The notes beneath the pieces are model-generated. The model did no database searches and had not been told where the DNA came from. It saw only the letters and a list, made by a program, of their open reading frames with translations. From RBG-16-66-20 sp049651845 (GTDB lineage Bacteria; Pseudomonadota; Gammaproteobacteria; Burkholderiales; SG8-39), in the NCBI GenBank assembly GCA_049651845.1, contig JBASCW010000069.1, forward strand, positions 1-36,465: a stretch of DNA of 36,465 bases. The letters run 5' to 3'. Below are positions 16,272 to 26,231 of this stretch, piece by piece. Numbering within the stretch: the stretch's first letter is position 1; each line of letters starts with the position of its first letter. The position numbers and the translations under genes are program-made.

Positions 16272-17416
16272 CCGACAGCATCCTGACGGGACTGGGCGGC
16301 CTGTCGAGCGGCGTCGTTTACCTGTTCACGCAGGGCGGGCCCAACGTCGTCATGCTCGCGATCGCCGCGGTGCTGCTCTACCTCGGCGTGAAGAGGAACG
16401 TGGAGCCACTCTTGCTGGTGCCGATCGGCTTCGGCTGCCTGCTGGTCAACATCCCGTTGAGCGATCTGATGGACCAGGGCGGCGTCCTGCGCACGCTGTA
16501 CGACGCCGGCATCGCCAACGAGCTTTTTCCGCTGCTCATCTTCGTCGGCATCGGCGCCATGACCGACTTCGGGCCGCTGATGGAAAACCCGCGCATCCTG
16601 CTGTTCGGCGCCGCTGGCCAGGTCGGCATCTTCGTCACCCTGCTGCTGGCTCTCGCCCTCGGCTTTTCCCAGCTCGATGCAGTCGCGATCGCCGTCATCG
16701 GCGCCTGCGACGGCCCCACCGCGATCTACGTCGCCTCGCAGTACGCGCCGCAGCTCCTGGGGCCCATCTCGGTGGCGGCCTACTCCTACATGGCGCTGGT
16801 GCCGATCATCCAGCCGCCGATCATGAAGGCGCTCACCACGCCCGCCGAGCGCGTGATCCGCATGAAGTCGATCCAGAAGAGCGTCTCGCCGCAGACCAAG
16901 CTCCTGTTCCCCATCGTCGTCACGCTGATCACGGGCCTGCTCGCGCCCAAGGGCCTGCCGCTCATCGGCACCATCATGCTCGGCAACTTCATGCGCGAAT
17001 GCGGCGTGGTCGCGCGCCTCACCAAGGCCTCCGAGAACGAGATCGCCAACATCGTGACCCTGTTCCTCGGCCTCGCGATCGGCGGCACGATGGAGGGCCA
17101 CGCCTTCTTGAAGCCCACCACCCTCGCGATCTTCGGCCTGGGCTTCATCGCGATCTGCATGGATACCGTCGCCGGCGTCCTGTTCGGCAAGATCGTGTGC
17201 TGGATGACCGGCGGCAAGGTCAATCCGCTGATCGGCGCCGCCGGCATCTCCGCCTACCCGATGGCCGCGCGCGTGGTCCAGACGCAGGGCCTGCGCTACG
17301 ACAAGAAGAACCACCTCCTGATGCACGCCGCCGGCGCCAATACCGGCGGCCAGATCGGCTCGGTGGTCGCCGCGGCGGTGATGCTGTCCGTTCTCAAGGG
17401 AATGGGCCTCATCTAA
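16268..17416 (+). CDS. gcdB: Glutaconyl-CoA decarboxylase beta subunit, Na+ pump
   Basis: A polytopic inner-membrane protein of 382 residues that releases CO2 from carboxybiotin and exports Na+. Residues shown to matter in Klebsiella OadB are all found with constant offsets: Asp148 in GACDGPTAIYV (OadB Asp203), Tyr174 in AYSYMALVPIIQPP (Tyr229), Asn319 and Gly323 in NPLIG, Ser328 in GISAYPMAAR (Ser382) and Arg335 (Arg389). The enzyme should therefore be a working pump. Sequence alone does not separate oxaloacetate, methylmalonyl-CoA and glutaconyl-CoA forms; the GcdA-type carboxyltransferase encoded at 19081-20814 and the two glutaryl-CoA dehydrogenases favour glutaconyl-CoA. Its start overlaps the stop of the small subunit gene. 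Confidence 0.92.
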   Translation: MTDSILTGLGGLSSGVVYLFTQGGPNVVMLAIAAVLLYLGVKRNVEPLLLVPIGFGCLLVNIPLSDLMDQGGVLRTLYDAGIANELFPLLIFVGIGAMTDFGPLMENPRILLFGAAGQVGIFVTLLLALALGFSQLDAVAIAVIGACDGPTAIYVASQYAPQLLGPISVAAYSYMALVPIIQPPIMKALTTPAERVIRMKSIQKSVSPQTKLLFPIVVTLITGLLAPKGLPLIGTIMLGNFMRECGVVARLTKASENEIANIVTLFLGLAIGGTMEGHAFLKPTTLAIFGLGFIAICMDTVAGVLFGKIVCWMTGGKVNPLIGAAGISAYPMAARVVQTQGLRYDKKNHLLMHAAGANTGGQIGSVVAAAVMLSVLKGMGLI

Positions 17417-17632
17417 GCGTTTCCGGCCAACCGCGCTGGAGGTCGGCTGCGGTCCAACGAAGACATTCGACGGTCAGACCTGCGTGGGCAGCTTGGGAAG
17501 CGGCATACGAGGGACCGAGTTGCTTCAGCGTCCGGTCGCGCGCGGCGGGCGCCGCGCCTGCGGCGGCGTTGCGGCGCACAAAGTCTAAGGTTCTGATATC
17601 TTTCCAGGATCGGAACGATTTTGCGCACCGCC
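17417..17632 (+). other. Intergenic stretch between gcdB and maoC-pta
   Basis: These 216 bases hold no gene I can recognise. A GC-rich, imperfectly palindromic part (about 17535-17575) could fold, but no T-run follows. Reverse strand has an open frame across most of the gap (stop at 17409) without a ribosome site or a recognisable family. A promoter for maoC-pta may lie here (AT-richer at 17581-17602), but no clear -35/-10 pair is seen. Confidence 0.4.
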
Positions 17633-19066
17633 ATGAACGATCCCCTCGCCGCACCGCCAGCCCTGGAAATGTCCGAATTCATCCAGAACCGGACCTATGA
17701 GGAGATTCAGATTGGCGACCAGTCGGTGCTGACCCGCACCCTGCGCCCGGAGGACATCCAGCTCTTCGCGATCATGTCGGGCGACGTCAATCCGGCCCAC
17801 GTCGATCCGGAGTACGCCCATTCGTCGATGTTCCAGGAGGTGATCGCGCATGGCATGTGGGGTGGCGCGCTCATCTCCACCGTACTGGGCACCGAGTTCC
17901 CGGGGCCGGGCACCATCTACATCAGCCAAACGCTGAAGTTTTCGCGCCCGGTGAAGGTCGGCGACACCATCACCATCGCCGTGAAGTGCACGCAGAAATT
18001 CGACCACAACAAGCACATCCTCTTCGACTGCCTGTGCACCAACCAGGACGGCCTCAAGGTGATCGGCGGCGAAGCGGAGGTTCTGGCGCCGACCGAAAAG
18101 ATCAAGCGCGCGCGCGTGGCCATGCCCGAGATCACGATCTCGGACCGCGACGCGCGCTACCGCAGGCTGTTCGAGCGCGCGCGGGGCTTGAGGCCGGTGG
18201 CGGCCGCGTTCGTGCACCCCTGCGACCTCAATTCACTCCGGGCGGCCTTCTCGGTGCGGGAAACCGGGTTCATGCAACCGGTGCTGATCGGCCCCGAGGC
18301 GCGCCTGCGCGCGCTGATCGAGCAGCACGAGTTCAAGCTGGGGACGACGCGAATCATCAACGTGCCGCACGGCCGCGCGGCGGCCGCGCGCGCGGTGGAG
18401 ATGGCGCGCAAGGATGAGGTCGAAACGCTGGTGCAGGGCGACCTGACCACCGAGGAGATGCTGCGCGCGGCCATCGCGCCGCATGGCCTGCGCACGGTGC
18501 GGCGCCTGTCGCACGCGCTGTACATCGACCTGCCCAACCACCCGCGCCCGATCATCATCACCGACATGATGGTGAACATCGAGCCGACGCTGTCGCACAA
18601 GGTGGACATAGTGCAGAACGCGATCGAGTTCGCGCATCTCATGGGGGTACCCGAGCCCAAGGTGGCGATCCTCGCGGGCCTGGAGACCGTGACGCCGCGC
18701 ATGCGCGCAACCCTGGACGCCGCGGCGCTGTGCAAGATGGCCGACCGCGGCCAGATCACCGGCGGCATCCTGGACGGTCCGCTCGGATTCGACAACGCGG
18801 TATCGTTGATGTCGGCGCGCACCGCCAGCATCAAGTCCGCGGTCGCCGGCCAAGCCGACGTGCTGTTGGCACCGGACCTGGAGTCGGGCAACATGCTCGC
18901 CAAGCAGCTCGAGCACCTCTCGGATGCGATCTCCGGCGGCGTGGTGCTCGGCGGCCAGGTGCCGCTCGTGCTCGCCAACCGGGGCGACTCTGTGGAGAGC
19001 CGCATTGCCTCCTGCGCGCTCGCGCTGATCGTCGCGAACAAGTACCGGGCGGCCCGGACCGCCTGA
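17633..19066 (+). CDS. Bifunctional MaoC-type enoyl-CoA hydratase / phosphate acyltransferase fusion
   Basis: This fusion protein has 477 residues. The first domain (about 15-155) is a hot-dog (R)-specific enoyl-CoA hydratase with Asp51 and His56 in SGDVNPAHVDPEYA and HGMWGG after it. The second (about 180-470) is a PTA_PTB acyltransferase with VVHP-like entry, GPLGFDNAVS and VLLAPDLESGNMLAKQLEHLSDA. It would hydrate crotonyl-CoA to (R)-3-hydroxybutyryl-CoA and exchange an acyl-CoA with phosphate. Its product stereochemistry does not match the S-specific dehydrogenase at the head of the operon. Start choice is uncertain: ATG 17633 was used; TTG 17621 with GGA six bases upstream, or ATG 17669, are alternatives. 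It ends 14 bases from the convergent gcdA stop. Confidence 0.85.
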   Translation: MNDPLAAPPALEMSEFIQNRTYEEIQIGDQSVLTRTLRPEDIQLFAIMSGDVNPAHVDPEYAHSSMFQEVIAHGMWGGALISTVLGTEFPGPGTIYISQTLKFSRPVKVGDTITIAVKCTQKFDHNKHILFDCLCTNQDGLKVIGGEAEVLAPTEKIKRARVAMPEITISDRDARYRRLFERARGLRPVAAAFVHPCDLNSLRAAFSVRETGFMQPVLIGPEARLRALIEQHEFKLGTTRIINVPHGRAAAARAVEMARKDEVETLVQGDLTTEEMLRAAIAPHGLRTVRRLSHALYIDLPNHPRPIIITDMMVNIEPTLSHKVDIVQNAIEFAHLMGVPEPKVAILAGLETVTPRMRATLDAAALCKMADRGQITGGILDGPLGFDNAVSLMSARTASIKSAVAGQADVLLAPDLESGNMLAKQLEHLSDAISGGVVLGGQVPLVLANRGDSVESRIASCALALIVANKYRAARTA

Positions 19067-19080
19067 CGCAGCCGGCCGCC

Positions 19081-20814
19081 TCACCCCTTGATCAGCCGCG
19101 GCAGCAGCATCTGGTGCCGCGGGCAGATGGATTGCGGATTCTGGTACACCGCGCCGGCGAAGGCCTTCAGGTAGCCGCGCAGGGCTTTGAGGTCCACGAT
19201 CTCGTCGACGAAACCGTAGCGCGCGCAGTAGGCCGGGCGCGAGGTGTCGTAGTACTTCTTCGCCATCTCGTTCATTTTCTGCGCGATCGGCTCGAGCGGC
19301 TTGCCCGAGTCCTTTTCCTTGATGGCGCGGCGCGAATAGGTCGCCACCGCGGCGGTCTCGCCATGCATGACGTAGATCTCGGTGGCCGCGGTGCCCAGCG
19401 TGAAGGCGTTGTGGCGGTTCGCCGTAGGGCCGCCCATGATGTAGTGCGCCGCGGCGCTGCCTTTCCTGAGCACGACCAGCATCATCGGCACGTCGGTCTG
19501 CTGGACCGAGTAGATGAGCGATTGCCCGAGGCCCAGCAGCTCGGCTTTCTCGGCGGCGTCGCCGACGTCGATGCCGGTGGTGTCCTGGAACCAGATCACC
19601 GGCACGCGGTCGCGCCCGCACTGCGTGACGAACTCGTTCATCTTGATCAAGCCCTGGCGATAGAGCTTGCCGCCGATGCCCGGATAGTCGGCGTACTCGG
19701 GATAACCCTTGGGGAGCAGGCCTTGGCGGTTGCCGATCACGCCGAGAAGCATGCCGTCCACTTTGACCAGGCCCGTGTAGACCTCGGGCCCGTAGCCGGG
19801 CCGGAATTCCATATGTTCGCTCGCATCCACCAGCCGCGCGAGGATGTCGTCGAAGACGTAGCCTTCTTTCTGGTTGAACGGCAGCAGGTGGTAGAGATCG
19901 CCCGCCGGCAACCGTGGCTCGGCGGGCTCGGCGACGCGGAAGAACATCGGATCGTAGGCGGGAATCGCGCGCATGTATTCGCGGATGCCGTCGAGCACGC
20001 CCTTTTCGTCGTCGTACAGGCGGGTCAGAAATCCGGTCTCGCCGAAGTGCGTCTCGGCGCGCCCCGGCGGGCGCTCCTTGATGTCGCGCGTCCTCGCGAT
20101 CAGCTCTTCTAGCCCGGCGACGTCGAAACCGCCGCGCGGCGACATCCCCGAGACGATGCCGGCGCCGCCCACCGCGAGGTTGGCGTCCTTCTGCGCGAGC
20201 AGGATGGTCGGGCTGATCGCCTGGTAGCCGCCGCCCGCCGGATTGGTGCCGTAGATGCCGGCGATGATCGGGATCCCCTCCTGCTCCAGTTCGGCGTGGC
20301 GGTAGAACGGCGTGCCGCCGCCGCGCCGGTCGGCGTAGAACTTCTCCTGGTCGGGCAGCTTCACGCCGCTGCAATTGACCAGCCAGACGAGCGGGATGTG
20401 CAGCCGCCTGGCAAGATTGGTGACGCGCAGGATGTTCTCCGATTGCCCCGCGATCCAGGCGCCCGCGAGCACCTTGTTGTCGAAACCGACGATCACCGCC
20501 CAGCGCCCCGAAATTTTCCCGAGGCCGTCCACCACGTTGGTGGTGCCCTCCTCGTTGTCCCGCGGGTTGTAGAGGCTGTGCAGCGGCTGCCAGGTGCCCG
20601 GTTCGACCAGCGCCTCAAGCCGCTGCCAGACGGTAAACGAGCCGCGCTTGTTGATTGCGTCCGTCGGCTGGCCGACGTTCTCCTTCGCCTTTCGCGCCGC
20701 CGCGATCTCCGCCTCGATCGCCTCGAGCTTCGCTCGGCTCTCGCGCGTGCGCGCGATGCGGTTTTCCGTCAGTGCTTTGCCGAACCCAGGCATCTTCTCG
20801 AAATACGGCCTCAT
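19081..20814 (-). CDS. gcdA: Glutaconyl-CoA decarboxylase alpha subunit (carboxyltransferase)
   Basis: Transfers the carboxyl group of glutaconyl-CoA to biotin on the carrier, forming crotonyl-CoA. The 577 residues are close to the 587 of Acidaminococcus GcdA, and long stretches correspond: NKRGSFTVWQRLEALVEPG, NCSGVKLPDQEKFY, RRGGGTPFYRHAEL, IYGTNPAGGGYQAISPT, AVGGAGIVSGM, WFQDTTGIDVGDAAEKAELL, LRKGSAAAHYIMGGP and ICPRHQMLLPR. The start is ATG 20814, matching the family N-terminus (MRPYFEKMPGFGKAL), with AAGGAG at 20825-20830. An upstream extension of the frame is only antiparallel noise over the preceding gene. It is third in the minus-strand operon gcdC - dehydrogenase - gcdA. The Na+ pump subunits are on the opposite strand, convergent. 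Confidence 0.93.
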   Translation of the reverse strand: MRPYFEKMPGFGKALTENRIARTRESRAKLEAIEAEIAAARKAKENVGQPTDAINKRGSFTVWQRLEALVEPGTWQPLHSLYNPRDNEEGTTNVVDGLGKISGRWAVIVGFDNKVLAGAWIAGQSENILRVTNLARRLHIPLVWLVNCSGVKLPDQEKFYADRRGGGTPFYRHAELEQEGIPIIAGIYGTNPAGGGYQAISPTILLAQKDANLAVGGAGIVSGMSPRGGFDVAGLEELIARTRDIKERPPGRAETHFGETGFLTRLYDDEKGVLDGIREYMRAIPAYDPMFFRVAEPAEPRLPAGDLYHLLPFNQKEGYVFDDILARLVDASEHMEFRPGYGPEVYTGLVKVDGMLLGVIGNRQGLLPKGYPEYADYPGIGGKLYRQGLIKMNEFVTQCGRDRVPVIWFQDTTGIDVGDAAEKAELLGLGQSLIYSVQQTDVPMMLVVLRKGSAAAHYIMGGPTANRHNAFTLGTAATEIYVMHGETAAVATYSRRAIKEKDSGKPLEPIAQKMNEMAKKYYDTSRPAYCARYGFVDEIVDLKALRGYLKAFAGAVYQNPQSICPRHQMLLPRLIKG

Positions 20815-20834
20815 TGCGCTGACTCTCCTTCCGT

Positions 20835-21995
20835 CTATTCCCGGTTGGGCGTCTGGCCGCAGGCCATGCCCGAAATGATGATCTTCTGGATGTTGGAGGT
20901 GCCTTCCACGACCTGCAGCGATTTCGCGTCGCGGTAGAAGCGCTCGGCGGGAAACTCGGTAGAAAAGCCGTACGAGCCGTAGATCTTCATGCACTCGTTG
21001 GCCGCGTGCACTGCCGCTTCGGATGCTGCGAACTTCGCCACCGAGGTCTCGTACTGGTTCGGCTTGCCCTGGTCCTTGAGCCACGCGGCACGGTACACCA
21101 GCATCTGCGCCGCCTGGTGCTCTACCGTCATCTCGGCGATCTGCGCCTGGATCATCTGGTGCTGCGAAATCGGCTTGCCGAACTGGGTGCGCTCATTGGC
21201 GTATTCGATCGCCAGATCCAGCACGCCGCCGGCCACGCCGAGCGCGCCCGCCGCGCAGCCCAGGCGCGTCTGGTTGAGCTGCCACATGCAGATGCGGAAG
21301 CCCTCCCCGGGTTGCCCGAGCACGTTTTCCTTCGGCACCGGCATTCCCTCGAACACGAACTCGCCGGTCGGCGCGCAATACAGCCCCAGCTTGGTTTCGA
21401 TCGCGCGCGCGCTGCAGCCTTTCATTTTCTTCGGCTCTATGAGGAACGCGGTGATGCCCTTGTTGCCCTTGGACCTGTCGGTGTATGCATAGAGCAGTCC
21501 GGCATCGCCGACGTGCGCCTGCGAGATCCACATCTTGCTGCCGTGCACTTCCCAGTGATCGCCCTTGTCGATCGCGTGGGTTTTCATGCTGGCCACGTCC
21601 GAGCCGGTGTTCGGCTCGGTCATGGCGAAGAATCCGAGCTGCGTCCCCGCCACCCAGCCGGGCACGTATTTCTTCTTCTGCGCCTCGCTGCCGAATTTGC
21701 TCACGGTGAGCGCAGGGCCGAGGTTCTGCATGTTGAACGGCAGCCGCCACGAGGCCGATACCTTGGCGATCTGCTCGGCCATCAGCACGGATTCCATGAA
21801 CCCCATGCCGCTGCCCCCCAGCGCCTCGGGCACGGCGCAGGAGAAGAATCCCAGGCCGCCCATCTGCGCCACGCGCTCGGCGCGGAATTCGTGCTTGCGC
21901 TCCTCTTGATCGAGCGTCGGCGCGATCTGCTCGGCGGCGAAGCGCCGCGCCGTGTCCTGGATGAGGCGCTGCTCCTCGGTCAGATCGAAGTCCAT
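20835..21995 (-). CDS. Acyl-CoA dehydrogenase, predicted non-decarboxylating glutaryl-CoA dehydrogenase
   Basis: An FAD acyl-CoA dehydrogenase of 386 residues predicted to turn glutaryl-CoA into glutaconyl-CoA without releasing CO2. Catalytic Glu364 is in VVEGTSNIQK. Aligned with human GCDH, Arg84 in SASWRLPFNMQ matches the substrate-carboxylate Arg94, with the following Gln at the same spacing. The residue before the catalytic Glu is Val363 where decarboxylating enzymes have Tyr, and the Glu87 position is Ala77. A Tyr-to-Val exchange at this site is the reported hallmark of the Desulfococcus-type non-decarboxylating enzyme. It lies between gcdC (one base upstream) and gcdA (20 bases downstream), so its product would go straight to the decarboxylase. 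Another dicarboxylyl-CoA substrate remains possible. Confidence 0.82.
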   Translation of the reverse strand: MDFDLTEEQRLIQDTARRFAAEQIAPTLDQEERKHEFRAERVAQMGGLGFFSCAVPEALGGSGMGFMESVLMAEQIAKVSASWRLPFNMQNLGPALTVSKFGSEAQKKKYVPGWVAGTQLGFFAMTEPNTGSDVASMKTHAIDKGDHWEVHGSKMWISQAHVGDAGLLYAYTDRSKGNKGITAFLIEPKKMKGCSARAIETKLGLYCAPTGEFVFEGMPVPKENVLGQPGEGFRICMWQLNQTRLGCAAGALGVAGGVLDLAIEYANERTQFGKPISQHQMIQAQIAEMTVEHQAAQMLVYRAAWLKDQGKPNQYETSVAKFAASEAAVHAANECMKIYGSYGFSTEFPAERFYRDAKSLQVVEGTSNIQKIIISGMACGQTPNRE

Positions 21996-21996
21996 G

Positions 21997-22212
21997 TCAC
22001 TCGATCACGAGGAGGACCGCGTCCTCGTCGACCTTGTCCCCTTTTTTGACGCGCACCTCCTTGACGGTGCCGGCGCAGGGCGAATACACGAGGTTTTCCA
22101 TCTTCAGCGCCTCGATCACCAGCAACTCGTCGTCCTCCTGCACCTTCGCGCCCGGCTCGACGAGCACGTTGAAAATGCTGCCCGCAAGCGGGGCCCGGAC
22201 TTCTTCGGCCAT
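21997..22212 (-). CDS. gcdC: Biotin carrier subunit of glutaconyl-CoA decarboxylase
   Basis: A free-standing biotinyl domain of 71 residues. Biotin is expected on Lys37 in VIEALKMENLV; the usual EAMKM motif has Leu in place of the first Met, a variant that still keeps Lys-Met. The mirror-image Gly residues (LAGSIFNVLVEPGAKV and CAGTVKEVRVKKGDKV) complete the fold. Unlike the Acidaminococcus GcdC, it has no long Ala/Pro linker. The start is ATG 22212, eight codons into a longer frame, with AAGGGAA upstream. It heads the operon and lies one base from the dehydrogenase gene. An FNR-like box centred about 70 bases upstream probably controls it. Confidence 0.9.
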   Translation of the reverse strand: MAEEVRAPLAGSIFNVLVEPGAKVQEDDELLVIEALKMENLVYSPCAGTVKEVRVKKGDKVDEDAVLLVIE

Positions 22213-22246
22213 GAGGTTCCCTTTCCGTTGTCGCAACCAGATCGCA

Positions 22247-22252
22247 ATGATG
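22247..22252 (-). promoter_or_regulatory. Candidate -10 element of the gcdC operon
   Basis: Reverse strand reads CATCAT, four of six matches to TATAAT including the key second A and last T. It begins exactly 22 bases after the FNR-like box, the spacing expected when such a box is centred at -41.5. The transcript would begin near 22240, leaving a leader of about 28 bases with the AAGGGAA ribosome site. Confidence 0.5.
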
Positions 22253-22274
22253 TTCGTGCCCCCGCAGGCTACAC

Positions 22275-22288
22275 TTGACCTATCTCAA
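22275..22288. promoter_or_regulatory. FNR/Anr-type binding site
   Basis: Plus strand reads TTGACCTATCTCAA, that is TTGA and TCAA in perfect dyad separated by six bases. The FNR-family consensus is TTGAT-N4-ATCAA; the core four bases of each half match and only the inner fifth bases differ. It lies between gcdC and the divergent yqgE gene. Its distance to the gcdC -10 candidate is that of class II activation. The regulator itself is not in the window. Confidence 0.6.
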
Positions 22289-22386
22289 ACCCGCGCGCTA
22301 CGGTGGCTCCCGAAAGAGGTCTTACATGACTCTATGCCCCAACCAAGCCCCAGGCGCACGCCGGGGACAAGCCCAAGGGTTGACGC

Positions 22387-22392
22387 GATAAT
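22387..22392 (+). promoter_or_regulatory. Possible -10 element of the first yqgE gene
   Basis: GATAAT matches five of six consensus bases and ends seven bases before the ATG at 22400. No ribosome site is visible, so the transcript may be leaderless. No good -35 is present at 16-18 bases upstream. Confidence 0.3.
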
Positions 22393-22399
22393 CCGCGGC

Positions 22400-22999
22400 A
22401 TGCGCGCCCTTCTCGGCCGCCTCTTCGCAGCGGCCTGCCTCGTCCTGCCGCTGTGTGCGGCCGCGCAGCAGGAACAGCCGGCCAACGGGCTGCTGCTGAT
22501 CGCCAAGCCGACGCTCTCGGATCCCAACTTCTCGCAGACCGTAGTGCTGGTGACGCAGACCGAGGACGGCGGCACCGTCGGCGTGATCGTCAACCGGCCG
22601 ACCACGCTCAGGCTGCGGCAGTTCCTGTCGGAGGAGTTCGACACCAGCAACTACCGCGACCCGGTCTACATCGGCGGCCCGGTGATGCGCCAGGCGGTGG
22701 TGGCGCTGTTCCGCTCGAAATCCCGGCCCGCGGCGCCGGCGTTCCACGTTCTCAAGGACGTCTACCTGACGATGCATGCGGACAACATCAAGCCGCTGCT
22801 CGCGGACAAGTCCGCGCGCTATCGCGTCTACGCCGGCTTCTCGGGCTGGTCGCCGCGACAGCTCGAGAGCGAGTTCATGCGCGACGGTTGGTATTTTCTG
22901 CAGGCGGACGAAGCCACCGTGTTCCGCAAGGACACCAAGGGGCTATGGCAGGAACTGCTCGAGCGCGCGCAGAAGGCCGATCCCCGCGGCCGCAGTTGA
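22400..22999 (+). CDS. YqgE/AlgH-family protein (UPF0301) with signal peptide, first copy
   Basis: A 199-residue DUF179 protein. Family hallmarks are GLLLIAKPTLSDPNFSQTVVLVTQ, GTVGVIVNRPT, VYIGGPV, and FSGWSPRQLESEF. The family's molecular function is not established. Well-known members (E. coli YqgE) start directly at the domain and are cytoplasmic, whereas this one begins with a signal peptide (MRALLGRLFAAACLVLPLCAAAQQ) with a likely cleavage after AAA. It should thus be periplasmic. A paralogue of the same design follows 20 bases later. The ATG 22400 was chosen because it starts the signal peptide; longer frames upstream run into the gcdC leader. Confidence 0.85.
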   Translation: MRALLGRLFAAACLVLPLCAAAQQEQPANGLLLIAKPTLSDPNFSQTVVLVTQTEDGGTVGVIVNRPTTLRLRQFLSEEFDTSNYRDPVYIGGPVMRQAVVALFRSKSRPAAPAFHVLKDVYLTMHADNIKPLLADKSARYRVYAGFSGWSPRQLESEFMRDGWYFLQADEATVFRKDTKGLWQELLERAQKADPRGRS

Positions 23000-23004
23000 G
23001 GCGC

Positions 23005-23010
23005 TACAAT
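23005..23010 (+). promoter_or_regulatory. Candidate -10 element of the second yqgE gene
   Basis: TACAAT ends nine bases before the ATG at 23020, with no ribosome site between. It is the same CTACAAT-N9-ATG layout as at 12152-12170. It lies in the 20-base gap after the first yqgE, so the second copy may have its own leaderless transcript. Confidence 0.4.
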
Positions 23011-23612
23011 AGCTCGGCCATGGCCCCCGCTGCCCGCATCCTGCTGGCGCTCGCCGTTCTGATCGCGGCATCGCTGCCTGCGCGCGCGCAGGAGGAAGAG
23101 GCGATGCTGCTGGTCGCGCACCCGGGATTCCGCGATCTCGATTACCGCCAGACGGTGCTGCTCGCGGCGCCCGCGCCGAACGGCGGCCACGTCGGCGTGA
23201 TCCTCAACCGCCCGACGCGCCGCTCGCTGTCGAGCCTGTTCCCGGAGCATGAGCCCTCGAAGAAGGTCATCGAGCCGGTGTACTACGGCGGCCCCTTCTC
23301 GCGCGGCGCGCTGGTGGCGCTGGTCAAGGCCGGCAACGCGCCCGGCGAGGGCACGGTGCGCCTCATGAAGAACTTATACATGGCGTTCCGCGTCAACACC
23401 ATCGACCAGGTGATCGAGGCGCACCCGAATGACGCGCGCTACTACGTCGGCTACGTGGGCTGGCGCCCGGGCGAGCTCAAGAACGAGATCGACCGCGGCA
23501 TCTGGTCGGTGCTCGGCGCCGACGTGGACGTGGTGTTCCGCAAGGACATGGAAGGCCTCTGGGAGGAGCTGCTGCAGCAGACCCGGCGAATCCGCGCCGG
23601 GGGCAATGAGCC

Positions 23613-26210
<2,598 letters not shown>

Positions 26211-26231
26211 GGTCCTGATCCCAATAGTCTT

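Noticed and set aside
17621..19066. TTG start for the MaoC-Pta fusion
   Set aside because: The family does not need the extra four residues and an ATG is close; kept only as an alternative.
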